A stretch of 64,000 nt of DNA from the NCBI GenBank assembly GCA_910578585.1, contig CAJTRG010000001.1, forward strand, positions 186,001 to 250,000, in the 5' to 3' direction. The translations under genes and the position numbers were made by a program. The stretch comes from an uncultured Mailhella sp. Lineage in GTDB: Bacteria; Desulfobacterota; Desulfovibrionia; Desulfovibrionales; Desulfovibrionaceae. This document shows, in pieces, positions 36,233 through 44,788 of this stretch (within the stretch, counting starts at the first letter, position 1; every line of letters starts with the position of its first letter). Under the pieces are notes generated by a model, which had not been told where the DNA came from, made no database searches, and worked only from the letters and a program-made list of their open reading frames with translations.

Positions 36233-36382
36233 AAGAGATGAAGCAAACTGCTTCAGGGAAAACGGTGTAATTCCGTTGCGGACCCCGCCGCTGTGACCCG
36301 GACATTTTTTGTACTATGCCACTGAATTTTTTTGGGAAGGCACAAAAAAATGGATGAAGGGAAGCCAGAAGACCGATCTCAT
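36233..36382 (+). promoter_or_regulatory. Cobalamin (B12) riboswitch aptamer
   Basis: Conserved B12-box elements occur in the right order: GGGAA, the CGGTG/ATTCCG stem, CCCCGCC-GCTGTGA, GGA, GCCACTG, GGGAAGGC, then TGAAGGGAAGCCAGAAGACC near the 3' end. It lies in the leader of nrdD, and a terminator hairpin (36429-36458) follows. GATCTCA at 36375-36381 can pair with TGAGATC at 36439-36445 inside the terminator, a plausible antiterminator. Ligand-bound RNA should favour termination, shutting off B12-independent ribonucleotide reduction when B12 is plentiful. Confidence 0.93.
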
Positions 36383-36428
36383 AAATACAGGGAAATCTTT
36401 CGAGGAAATAAAGATTTTTCGCTCTTGT

Positions 36429-36458
36429 CCTGTATGTGTGAGATCATACAGGTTTTTT
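36429..36458 (+). terminator. Riboswitch-controlled intrinsic terminator
   Basis: CCTGTATG (36429-36436) and CATACAGG (36445-36452) form an 8-bp stem followed by six T, about 35 bp before the nrdD start. A second hairpin (36393-36400 with 36410-36417) lies between aptamer and terminator. Confidence 0.85.
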
Positions 36459-36492
36459 CATTTAAAGGGGAATTCACTTTTTGCAGGTGCAT

Positions 36493-38844
36493 ATGGAAAA
36501 GCGGATTAGTAGTATTATTAAACGGGATGGAAAAAAAGAATCCTACAATGAAGCTAAAATTCAAGCTGCTATTTTTAAAGCTGCCAAGGCTGTGGATGGT
36601 GTGGATGAAGACAAGGCGCGGATTTTGGCCTATAAAGTTCAGGCGTATATCCTTGAAAATGGTATTGGCGAGCTTGAATTTGCAGATAATTCCATTGAAT
36701 TTTATAAAGTAAATATTGAAGATGTGCAGGATAGTGTTGAAAAAGTCCTTATTGAAAATCAACACGCAAGAACTGCCAAAGCCTATATTTTATATCGTAA
36801 GAAAAGAAGTGATGTTCGCGATGCCTCAGGGGCACTCATGAAGCTCATGAAAGAGCTGACCTTTTCTGACAGTAAACATTGCGAAACAAAACGCGAAAAT
36901 GCCAATATTGACGGCAATTCCACCATGGGCACCATGCTGAAATACGGCAGTGAAATTGCCAAAGATTTTAATAAAAAATTTCTTATCCGCGAAGAGCATG
37001 TTAAAGCCTATGATGAAGGCATTATCCATATTCATGATATGGATTTTTATGCGCTGACTTTGAACTGTCTGCAAATTGATGTGGGCAGACTCTTGGATTC
37101 TGGCTTTAATACCGGGCATGGAGCTTTACGTTCCCCTGGCAGTATTGGTTCTGCGGCAACCCTTGTCTGCATTATTATTCAAAGCAATCAAAATGAAATG
37201 TTTGGCGGGCAGTCTGTGCCCACATTGGATTTTAGCCTTGCGCCCTATGTTGCCCGTTCCTATGCAAAAAATATTCTTTTGTTTTTAGATGCACAATGTG
37301 ATGATGAGGAACTGACTGCTGATGTAAAAGCTGCCATAAACGCCTATATGGAAACACATCGGCATTTAATGAATGATGAGGCAAAGAAGGTTTTACTGCA
37401 AATTTTAGCTGATTACGCGCAAAAGTATGAGCTTAAAATTGACGGTGAAAAAGCCCTTGCCTTTGCCTATAAGAAAACGGATAAAGACACTTATCAGGCT
37501 ATGGAGGCAATGATCCATAACCTTTGCACCCTCAATTCCCGGGCAGGAAGTCAGGTGCCTTTTTCTTCCTTGAATACCGGCATGGATATTTCAGAAGAAG
37601 GCCGCATGGTGACGAAGAATCTTTTCCTTGCCACAGAAGCAGGGCTTGGCAATGGGGAAACTCCTATTTTCCCTATTTCCATTTTCAGCATGAAGCAGGG
37701 AATCAATAGAAAAGGCGATCCAAACTATGATTTATTTCGTTTGGCTTGCCGCTGTTCAGCAAAAAGATTATTCCCTAATTTCAATAATATAGATGCAAGT
37801 TTCAACAGTATTTATTATAACGGCAAACCTGAAACCATTTGCGCGGTTATGGGCTGCCGTACCCGTGTGCTTGGCAATGATTATGATCCAAGCAAGGCAA
37901 TAACCCCGGGACGCGGCAATTTATCCTTTACAACCGTGAACTTGCCTTATCTTGCTTTACTTGCCCGTGCTGAAAATCCGTCTCTCAAGGGGGAAGCCCT
38001 TTTTGAAGCGTTTATGGAAACTGCAAAACAATATATTCAGCTTGTTTTCGCGCAGTTATTGGATAGATTTGAAATTCAGGCCAAACGCGTTGCCCGTAAT
38101 TATCCATTTCTTATGGGGCAGGGCGTTTATGTGGGCAGTGAAAATTTGTGTCCAGATGATGAAATCCGTGAAGTGATTAAGCATGGTACTTTATCCATTG
38201 GTTTTATTGGTCTTGCTGAATGTTTGATTGCTCTTTTTGGCAAGCACCATGGCGAAGATGCGGCTGTCAATGAACAGGGCATGCGGATTATTAAATATTT
38301 TTATGATGCCTGCAAAGAAGAAACAAAACGCACCGGGCTTAATTTCAGTCTCATTGCCAGTCCGGCTGAGGGCTGTTCCGGGCGTCTGCTGCGTTTGACA
38401 CGCGATAGATTTGGGGTTTTAGAAGGTATAACAGACCGTGATTATTTCACCAATTCATTCCATGTGCCTGTGTATTTCCCCATTCGTGCTTGGGATAAAA
38501 TCCAAATTGAAGCTGGCTATCATAAATATTGTCTGGCGGGTGCAATCAGCTATATCGAAGTTGCTGAGGATTTATCCCCGAATATCGATGCTTTTGAGAC
38601 CATTGTGACGGCAATGGCTGATGCGGACATGGGCTATTTTTCCATCAATCACCCTGTGGATCGCGACCCTGTGTGCGGCTATGTGGGAATTATCGGCGAT
38701 ACCTGCCCGCGCTGCGGACGCCGCGACGGAGAGGGCTTGCCTTTATCTGTTTTGAAGAAGGTGCAGGGCTATAGTCCAGACCCTAAATATGCCCGCGTTC
38801 ATGCAACAATCCAGGAAGAAAACGATACGTTACCGAATAAATAG
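36493..38844 (+). CDS. nrdD: Anaerobic ribonucleoside-triphosphate reductase, large part (class III)
   Basis: Oxygen-sensitive class III reductase making deoxynucleotides. Of 783 residues, about 1-95 form the regulatory ATP-cone (SSIIKRDGKKESYNEAKIQ); the ten-stranded barrel follows (TLNCLQIDVGRLLDSGF, FGGQSVPTLDFSLAPYV, PRGRGNLSFTT-type segment). The C-terminus carries a zinc-site-like region with Cys728 (DPVCGYVG) and Cys738/Cys741 (CPRC), where a fourth Cys seems replaced by Asp725. The protein then ends without the usual RxxGYL glycyl-radical tail; that motif is encoded by the next small gene. I start at ATG 36493 with AGG 5 bp upstream, not at the in-frame TTG 36481. Confidence 0.93.
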   Translation: MEKRISSIIKRDGKKESYNEAKIQAAIFKAAKAVDGVDEDKARILAYKVQAYILENGIGELEFADNSIEFYKVNIEDVQDSVEKVLIENQHARTAKAYILYRKKRSDVRDASGALMKLMKELTFSDSKHCETKRENANIDGNSTMGTMLKYGSEIAKDFNKKFLIREEHVKAYDEGIIHIHDMDFYALTLNCLQIDVGRLLDSGFNTGHGALRSPGSIGSAATLVCIIIQSNQNEMFGGQSVPTLDFSLAPYVARSYAKNILLFLDAQCDDEELTADVKAAINAYMETHRHLMNDEAKKVLLQILADYAQKYELKIDGEKALAFAYKKTDKDTYQAMEAMIHNLCTLNSRAGSQVPFSSLNTGMDISEEGRMVTKNLFLATEAGLGNGETPIFPISIFSMKQGINRKGDPNYDLFRLACRCSAKRLFPNFNNIDASFNSIYYNGKPETICAVMGCRTRVLGNDYDPSKAITPGRGNLSFTTVNLPYLALLARAENPSLKGEALFEAFMETAKQYIQLVFAQLLDRFEIQAKRVARNYPFLMGQGVYVGSENLCPDDEIREVIKHGTLSIGFIGLAECLIALFGKHHGEDAAVNEQGMRIIKYFYDACKEETKRTGLNFSLIASPAEGCSGRLLRLTRDRFGVLEGITDRDYFTNSFHVPVYFPIRAWDKIQIEAGYHKYCLAGAISYIEVAEDLSPNIDAFETIVTAMADADMGYFSINHPVDRDPVCGYVGIIGDTCPRCGRRDGEGLPLSVLKKVQGYSPDPKYARVHATIQEENDTLPNK

Positions 38845-38853
38845 GAGTAGAAA

Positions 38854-39030
38854 ATGCAAACACAACAAGTAAAGGATGAAATTATTGGCGAAGGAGTTCA
38901 TTTTTCAAGAATTCGCCGTATTACTGGATATTTGGTAGGCGATATGGACAGATGGAACGATGCTAAACGCGCGGAAGAAGCAGACAGAGTAAAGCATTTT
39001 ACCCATAAAGACTGCATATGCAAGCATTAG
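38854..39030 (+). CDS. nrdD: Separate glycyl-radical domain peptide of NrdD
   Basis: A 58-residue ORF with GGAG 6 bp upstream, between nrdD and nrdG. It contains RRITGYLVGD (Arg22, putative radical Gly25) and then DRWNDAKRAEEADRVKH, which matches the C-terminal glycyl-radical tail of class III reductases (RVxGYL ... K/R-rich ... RVKH). It ends with a Cys-x-Cys pair. Its stop overlaps the nrdG start by 13 bp. Together with the missing tail of the large ORF this reads as a naturally split NrdD in which NrdG activates a separate small subunit. I do not see an in-frame fusion or a frameshift relic: the large ORF ends with its own stop and this one has its own ribosome binding site. Confidence 0.85.
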   Translation: MQTQQVKDEIIGEGVHFSRIRRITGYLVGDMDRWNDAKRAEEADRVKHFTHKDCICKH

Positions 39031-39560
39031 ATTTGACTTCAGAAGAGTATGAGCTTTTAGAAAATACCCCTGTTCGGCTGGCAGGCTTTCAGCATGAAAG
39101 TGTTGTGGATGGGCCGGGGCTAAGAACAACGATATTTTTTCAAGGCTGTGATTTTCATTGTCCTGGCTGCCACAATGAAGTTACCCATGATAAAAGTAAG
39201 GGCAAACTGGTTACTGCCTATGCTGTTTATGAAGAAATATATGAAAGCAAGCTGGCAGGTGGCGTGACCTTTTCCGGGGGAGAACCTTTTTTACAGGAAG
39301 AGGCCTTACTTGCTCTTGCAAAAGTTTGCAAGGCAAAAGGGCGGCATATTATTATTTATACAGGCCATGAAGTGGGAGAACTTTTGACTGTTTGTTCAGA
39401 TGAAAGAGCAAAGCTTCGACGTGAAATTTTGCAGTATGCTGACATGGTGATAACAGGACGTTTTGTGCAAAAACTTAAAACCCTGGAAATGCCCTTTGTG
39501 GGAAGTTCCAATCAGGAAATACATGAATTGGCTGTGCATAATCCCTGGCAAGAAGAGTAA
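39018..39560 (+). CDS. nrdG: Anaerobic ribonucleotide reductase activating protein
   Basis: Radical SAM activase that installs the glycyl radical on NrdD. The 180 residues include the VDGPGLRTTIFFQGC lead-in, the cluster ligands Cys44, Cys48 and Cys51 (CDFHCPGC), the SAM-binding GGVTFSGGEP, and HIIIYTG. The start overlaps the glycyl-radical peptide gene by 13 bp, so all three nrd genes are one translationally coupled unit under the B12 riboswitch. Confidence 0.95.
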   Translation: MQALDLTSEEYELLENTPVRLAGFQHESVVDGPGLRTTIFFQGCDFHCPGCHNEVTHDKSKGKLVTAYAVYEEIYESKLAGGVTFSGGEPFLQEEALLALAKVCKAKGRHIIIYTGHEVGELLTVCSDERAKLRREILQYADMVITGRFVQKLKTLEMPFVGSSNQEIHELAVHNPWQEE

Positions 39561-39579
39561 AAATACTATGATAAAATGA

Positions 39580-39602
39580 AAAAGCCCTGTAAAAGGGCTT
39601 TT
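39580..39602. terminator. Bidirectional terminator between nrdG and plsY
   Basis: AAAAGCCCT (39580-39588) pairs with AGGGCTTTT (39594-39602); the A- and T-runs serve both convergent transcripts. Confidence 0.85.
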
Positions 39603-39631
39603 CTTGTATGCAGTATCTGGAAAATATTCTT

Positions 39632-40228
39632 TTAATTTTTACTCTTGCGCCAGGATTTTTCTTCGCCTTTGAGCAGGCGTTTGATATTTGCACGGTGTGT
39701 CCAGACAACAATGGCAAGCATTACAAGGGAAAGGGGAATCCAGTGGCTGCTGTCAAAGAAATAATAGCAAAAGGGCAGGGTTGTATACAGGGTTAGCGCG
39801 CCTGCTGAAACATAGCCTGTCAGGGCAATTACAATAACACAGAAAATAACAGCGGTTAGAAGAGGGGGAAAGGCTAAGGGAATTAATACGCCAATTCCTG
39901 TGGCAACCCCCTTGCCGCCGTGAAATCCTAAAAATGGGGATTTGATATGTCCCATAAAAGCAGCAAAAACACAGGCACTGGGCAGCCATTCATAGGCAGT
40001 TTGCTGGAAAAGGTATATGCTTAAAAATACAGGAATTGTACCTTTCAAAATATCACAAACAAGCGTCATCACTCCATAGGGAAAACCGCAAAGCCGTGCC
40101 ACATTGGTTGTGCCGGGGTTTTTGCTTCCTTCTTTGCGCGGGTCAATGCCTTTAAAAGTTTTTGCAATAACCACGGCAAAGGGAATGGAACCACAAAAAA
40201 AACTGATAATAACCCAAAGTATTTCCAT
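39632..40228 (-). CDS. plsY: Acyl-phosphate:glycerol-3-phosphate acyltransferase PlsY
   Basis: Inner-membrane enzyme for the first acylation in phospholipid synthesis. The 198 residues form about five hydrophobic helices, with the family loops SIPFAVVIAK, GSKNPGTTNVAR and HGGKGVATG all present. The basic C-terminal tail (KRLLKGEEKSWRKSKN) is cytoplasmic. It is last in a minus-strand run after the glycosyltransferase gene, 26 bp away. Confidence 0.95.
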   Translation of the reverse strand: MEILWVIISFFCGSIPFAVVIAKTFKGIDPRKEGSKNPGTTNVARLCGFPYGVMTLVCDILKGTIPVFLSIYLFQQTAYEWLPSACVFAAFMGHIKSPFLGFHGGKGVATGIGVLIPLAFPPLLTAVIFCVIVIALTGYVSAGALTLYTTLPFCYYFFDSSHWIPLSLVMLAIVVWTHRANIKRLLKGEEKSWRKSKN

Positions 40229-40254
40229 GTATTATCCTAAAATATCTTCAAATT

Positions 40255-42684
40255 TTATAAAGAAACTTCCTGAGGAGCAGCTTCTTCTGCTGCCGGTTCA
40301 CTTGCAGATTTTTTCGGTTCAGCGGCAGGTTCTTCTGGGGCGGCTTCTGTTTCATGTGCAGGAGCTGTATCTTGTTCAGCTTGTTCTGATGCTTGCTCCG
40401 CTTGTTCCTTCAGTTCATTTTGTTCTGACTGCGCTTCATTTTGTTCTGAACTTTGCGCTTCATCAGAATTTATATTGCGTTCTTGTTCTTCTGGAGTTTG
40501 AGCATTTTCTTGTGCGTTTTCAGCTTGTTCAGGCTCAGCAGTTTCAGAACTTTCAGCGTTTACAGCAGAACTTGCACTGTCTTTTGGGGTCAATTCTCCA
40601 TCAATATCTTTTCTGTCAGCAGCGGTTTCATTGGAACTTTCTTCAAGATTTGGCTTGTTGGAAGAAATATTCCAATAGGTAAGAATAATGTATTGATGCT
40701 CAATCCATTGTTTGTAGTCCAGAATGGTTGCTTCATTCTTATAGGGCAGTTTTTGGAAATCTTTTTCAGAAATTGCAAGAATTACTTTGTCGTTGTTGAG
40801 CAGAAATTCTGTCAGCGGCTCAATGGAGTCGAATTCGGCAATGGTTGCTTTGCTGTAGGTATTTTTATCCAGCGCTTCATTGTAATAATAGGTGAAAACA
40901 TCAGGATAAATATTGTAACTTGCTGGAATTGCTCCTTCTTCCTGATGTACTTTTGCCATTGCGTAAGCATGGTTCTTGGTGCTGAAAATTGTGCCCATTT
41001 GCGGCGCAACGAGGAGGTTGAGGGGCTGCAGGGTAAGGATAATGCCAATGGCATAAATAAGCAGTGTCCCGCCCACAAATTGACGGTTTACGCCATACCA
41101 TAAGAGCACGCCCAAAAGAATAAGGATTGCTCCCATGGTGGTCAGCCCAAAATAGGTATTGGTTGTGAGTACTTCAACAAAAGCGGGAATTTCTTTTGGC
41201 AAAATCCAAAGGTCTGGTAAATATTCCAGAATATATCCGTGAAATTCAAGAAGGATGAAGAAAATACCGCAAAGGCTTGTCAGAAGCGCTAAAAAACCAA
41301 AAAAGATTTTACTGCGCAAAGCACTAAAGTTCAGGAGGCTGTTTGCAAATAAAATGGCAAAAAATGGGATAACGGTGACTAAATTGGAAAAACTTTTATC
41401 CTTGAGCAGAGAGAAAATGCCAAGATGAGTAAGAATTAACAGAATGAGCCATGCACTGGCATTATTTTCTTTACGGGTTTTGAATGTCTGAGGAACATTC
41501 TTGAACCATGAACACCAGGATGCAAAAAGAATAATAAATACCCAGGGGAAAAGCGCAAGGGGAAGTCCTGCCAAATAATACCAGTAAGGTCCTGTTTTTA
41601 AGGATGAAAGCGGAGTAAATATTTGGAAAAGCTGCTTATCAAGAAGCAGGCTGATGTATTCTGCCTTGCCTTGCAGATAAAGATAGGCAAACCATGCAAA
41701 AATAACAAGAATGGAAAGCAAAAAGCCGATAATGCCGTCAGCGCTGTTGATGCGTCTCAATTTTGCAGTCCATAGGAAGAAGAGAATTGAGGCAATAAAG
41801 GGGAAAATATAAGCAATAAAGGTTGAAGTAAGGGTGGCAAAACAGAGGAAAAGGAAGGCAAATAAAAGCCAAATGGGGGCAGATTTCTTTTGCCATGCTC
41901 TAAAAAAGCATACATAGCTGAGGTTCAAAAATCCTGCAAAAAGTAAATCCATGCGAGTGTAATTGGTGAAGCTTGCAAGGAAAAACATGGAAAGAGTAAG
42001 CAGACCGGCGGCAAAGGCAATTTTGCGGGAATAACCCAGACCGCGGGCTAAAATCCATGTACTTGCTATAAAAAAGACTGCAAAAAGAATGGACGCGCCA
42101 AAAAATGCCTGAGGCATATTGATGGTGGGAATGGCGTCTAAAAGCCAAACCGAAATGAAATAAAGCGGCCCAGTTTCAGCGTAGGGGTGGCCGTTGAGCG
42201 TCAGGGTGAAGAAATCATGGGAGCTTAGCATATTCATATAAATATCTGCATAGCGAACTTCTTCGGAAAACCAGAAATCACGAGGGAAGAGGAATTGCTG
42301 TCCGCAAAGAATGAGCGTAAACAGAATGAGCAGAGGCAAACCAAGTTTAGAGAAAATATTGAAGCATTTTTCTGCAATGCTGGGGTCTGGGACATTTTCT
42401 GGGGAAGTTTGGGAAGCTGAAGATGTTTCTGATTCGCTGTTTTCGCCTTGTTCAGCAGTGAAATTTTCTGTATCTTCTTGATTTATAATATATTCATCAG
42501 CAGTTTGTTCATTTGTGTCTTGTGTTTCTTCCGAATCAGAATGAAAGGTGAGTAATTCTTCATTGTTTTCGTAAGATGCAGTGTCTTGTGCAGAATTTTC
42601 ATCCGTGCTTTGAACCTGTTGATTTAATTCTTTAATTTGTTCATCGGTATTTAATTCATGATTTAGTTCATTATTATTGCTCAT
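40255..42684 (-). CDS. PMT/GT39-like membrane glycosyltransferase with acidic tails
   Basis: An 809-residue polytopic protein of the dolichyl-phosphate-mannose/ArnT type. After about 125 acidic, Glu/Asn/Thr-rich residues, a helix leads to the first periplasmic loop with FSEEVRYADIYMN, the acidic motif expected to hold the catalytic residue, and HPYAETGPLYF. About 11-12 transmembrane helices follow up to about residue 560. A soluble domain comes next, and the last 120 residues are an extreme Glu/Ala/Gln tail. The donor is presumably a polyprenyl-phosphate sugar and the acceptor lipid A or another envelope glycan; neither can be read from the sequence. It is probably co-transcribed with plsY and the upstream lipoprotein gene. 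Confidence 0.85.
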   Translation of the reverse strand: MSNNNELNHELNTDEQIKELNQQVQSTDENSAQDTASYENNEELLTFHSDSEETQDTNEQTADEYIINQEDTENFTAEQGENSESETSSASQTSPENVPDPSIAEKCFNIFSKLGLPLLILFTLILCGQQFLFPRDFWFSEEVRYADIYMNMLSSHDFFTLTLNGHPYAETGPLYFISVWLLDAIPTINMPQAFFGASILFAVFFIASTWILARGLGYSRKIAFAAGLLTLSMFFLASFTNYTRMDLLFAGFLNLSYVCFFRAWQKKSAPIWLLFAFLFLCFATLTSTFIAYIFPFIASILFFLWTAKLRRINSADGIIGFLLSILVIFAWFAYLYLQGKAEYISLLLDKQLFQIFTPLSSLKTGPYWYYLAGLPLALFPWVFIILFASWCSWFKNVPQTFKTRKENNASAWLILLILTHLGIFSLLKDKSFSNLVTVIPFFAILFANSLLNFSALRSKIFFGFLALLTSLCGIFFILLEFHGYILEYLPDLWILPKEIPAFVEVLTTNTYFGLTTMGAILILLGVLLWYGVNRQFVGGTLLIYAIGIILTLQPLNLLVAPQMGTIFSTKNHAYAMAKVHQEEGAIPASYNIYPDVFTYYYNEALDKNTYSKATIAEFDSIEPLTEFLLNNDKVILAISEKDFQKLPYKNEATILDYKQWIEHQYIILTYWNISSNKPNLEESSNETAADRKDIDGELTPKDSASSAVNAESSETAEPEQAENAQENAQTPEEQERNINSDEAQSSEQNEAQSEQNELKEQAEQASEQAEQDTAPAHETEAAPEEPAAEPKKSASEPAAEEAAPQEVSL

Positions 42685-42767
42685 ATTCTTTCCTGTTATT
42701 AAAATGTTGCAAAATTTTAACTTAATTGTGAATAAAAGTAAAGTGTTGTTATGTTAATCCTTCTGCA

Positions 42768-44678
42768 TTAGAAAAATTGATAATAGAGTTCATAGGGTTT
42801 TAATTGCTTATGAAAGATGCCAAGGCGTGTTTTGGTTTTAAGCGTCAACTGCTGTGGCTTTGCACTTAAATTAATGCATATAAGCAATTTTTGTTTGGCA
42901 GGTGTTTCCAGACTGAAAGCAAAGGTTTTGGGATTTTGTGTTTGGAAAGGTGCATGGATTGCAGCAGAATGCAGTTCCTTTTCCTGACGCAGTTTCCATA
43001 TGGTTTGCAGGCTTTCTATAGGGCTTGCCGGATTGTGTATTTGTTCTGATAAAGAGCCAAAAAGAAGTGGATTAGTATGTGGTTTAGTTTGGAAAGGTGT
43101 ATAATTTTCCTGTTCCTTGAGAACACCGATACTATCTTGCAATTCAATGATATTGAGTCCCGGCAGAAGGCTTTGAAAGCCAAGAAAGGCTGTTTGCAGC
43201 TCTTTGGCATGGATAAATCTTTGATAAAGATTTTGATTATTTTCTCTAAGCAGCGGATTATCCTGCATTTTTTTGAGCATAGAACAATCCTGTTCCGAAA
43301 TATTAATTTTTTCCATAATAAATTTCGTCAGACTTGCATGAGCATAGGGAGAATGGAAAAAACTGGAATGCGTACCGTGCCAGAGGCTTTGTTCTTCAAT
43401 TTTTTGGCTTTGCAGGAATTGAAAAGCTTTGAGCAGCGGCGCATTATTTTCCTGTAGATATGCTTGTTCCAGGGCTGGCATAATCAGGGTATCTGCCACA
43501 AAGTCTGTTTGAGCATTTTGCAGGAGTTTTATAAATTCAGGCGCAAAGTTATCGCGGCAAAATGTCCATGCTCCATAGCCATGCACGGAACGGTTGATGC
43601 TTTCAAGAGTGAAAAGAGCCGGCTGCGGAAAGCTGAGCGCGGAAAGAACCGTTTTTGCCGTAATTGTGTTTTGCATGCTTTCCTGTCCCCAGATATCCTG
43701 TACAGAAACAGAGACAATTCCTTGTTTTAATAGACCAATTTCTTCAATGATACTCGCGGCAAGAATGCGCTGGGTTTGGAAACTGGGATCATAGAAATTG
43801 AGGGCAGCCGTGTAAGGTGTATTGACAAAACGATAGAGCCAGCGCCGCGCAACGCCATCATAGCCGATGACTTCATTGCTGACGGCAAAAGAACTTTTGG
43901 GAAAATCGTTAAAATAATCGCGGTAAAATCCATGGGGGATAATTCCTGCTTCCTTTAATGGAAGCAATTCTTTATCAGAAAGAGCCATGGGGGTAAAGGA
44001 TTCTTTATTTTCAGCCTGCGGCAAACTATGCCAAAGTTCTTTAGGCACTTCCACCATCATAAATAGTCCTGGATATTCGCGTACTCCATGCAGAGCAAGC
44101 AAAAAGTCTGCGCCAATGCCAAGACTTGCGGGCAGAATATTGCCGGCAGTATAAATTTGTCCTGCGCCTAATTGGGCTAATTCCTTTTCTGTGCCAATTT
44201 CTTTGGAAAGGATCAGGGAAACAGGACTGTATTGTTTTGATTGATTTTCACTTGAAATGTTGTGTATATCTTCAAAACTTGCATCTTTCGTGGGATAAAA
44301 ATAGAGTCCGTGAATTTGTGCGTCTTTGAGGAGTTTGCTGTTATTGACAAATGTTTTTAAAGGCACCTGATCTTGTTTGCTTATTTTAAAAGGATTAGCC
44401 TGCAGCCAAACAGGGCTCACGGCAAGGATATTTTGTTTATTGTGCTTGGCGGTGGAAAAATTCCAGGCAAATTGTGTGCCGGCAACAATTTTAATTTTTT
44501 CCGGGCTTGTGTTGAAAACAGATTCTTTCTCAAGCCAGCCAATATAGCGGTTGTCAGCACGGGGCAAACTTGTATCAGCAGAATGTGTTGCAGAATGAGT
44601 GCTTTGGCAGGCACTGAAAAGAAGGCACAGACAAGCGAGTAAAGAAATAGATAAACAGGGAAAAAAACTTTTTTTCAT
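42768..44678 (-). CDS. Large lipoprotein of uncertain function, possibly a degenerate glycoside-hydrolase-like protein
   Basis: A 636-residue exported lipoprotein: hydrophobic residues 8-22 end in the lipobox-like LFSAC (Cys24). I do not recognise the family with confidence. Segments such as ALNFYDPSFQ, IVSVSVQDIWG, HGYGAWTFCRDNF and the C-terminal beta-domain ending in LKPYELYYQFF resemble the layout of GH13/trehalose-synthase-like proteins, with a C-terminal domain of the amylase type. I cannot place catalytic Asp/Glu/Asp residues, so it may be a pseudoenzyme or a different fold. Gene order suggests an envelope-glycan link with the downstream glycosyltransferase; this is inference. Confidence 0.7.
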   Translation of the reverse strand: MKKSFFPCLSISLLACLCLLFSACQSTHSATHSADTSLPRADNRYIGWLEKESVFNTSPEKIKIVAGTQFAWNFSTAKHNKQNILAVSPVWLQANPFKISKQDQVPLKTFVNNSKLLKDAQIHGLYFYPTKDASFEDIHNISSENQSKQYSPVSLILSKEIGTEKELAQLGAGQIYTAGNILPASLGIGADFLLALHGVREYPGLFMMVEVPKELWHSLPQAENKESFTPMALSDKELLPLKEAGIIPHGFYRDYFNDFPKSSFAVSNEVIGYDGVARRWLYRFVNTPYTAALNFYDPSFQTQRILAASIIEEIGLLKQGIVSVSVQDIWGQESMQNTITAKTVLSALSFPQPALFTLESINRSVHGYGAWTFCRDNFAPEFIKLLQNAQTDFVADTLIMPALEQAYLQENNAPLLKAFQFLQSQKIEEQSLWHGTHSSFFHSPYAHASLTKFIMEKINISEQDCSMLKKMQDNPLLRENNQNLYQRFIHAKELQTAFLGFQSLLPGLNIIELQDSIGVLKEQENYTPFQTKPHTNPLLFGSLSEQIHNPASPIESLQTIWKLRQEKELHSAAIHAPFQTQNPKTFAFSLETPAKQKLLICINLSAKPQQLTLKTKTRLGIFHKQLKPYELYYQFF

Positions 44679-44788
44679 AGAAGATACCTATGCTTTTTGC
44701 TAAAAAAAGTCCAGTTTTAAATGATAATTTTATTGTGTTTTGCAGGAAAAAACGGTATAGAGCAACAATACTTACTAAAGGAAATTGT

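Noticed and set aside
38842..38856. Frameshift or sequencing error joining nrdD and the glycyl-radical ORF
   Set aside because: The small ORF has its own GGAG and ATG, is in a coupled array with nrdG, and the large ORF ends in a natural-looking tail beyond its zinc region.
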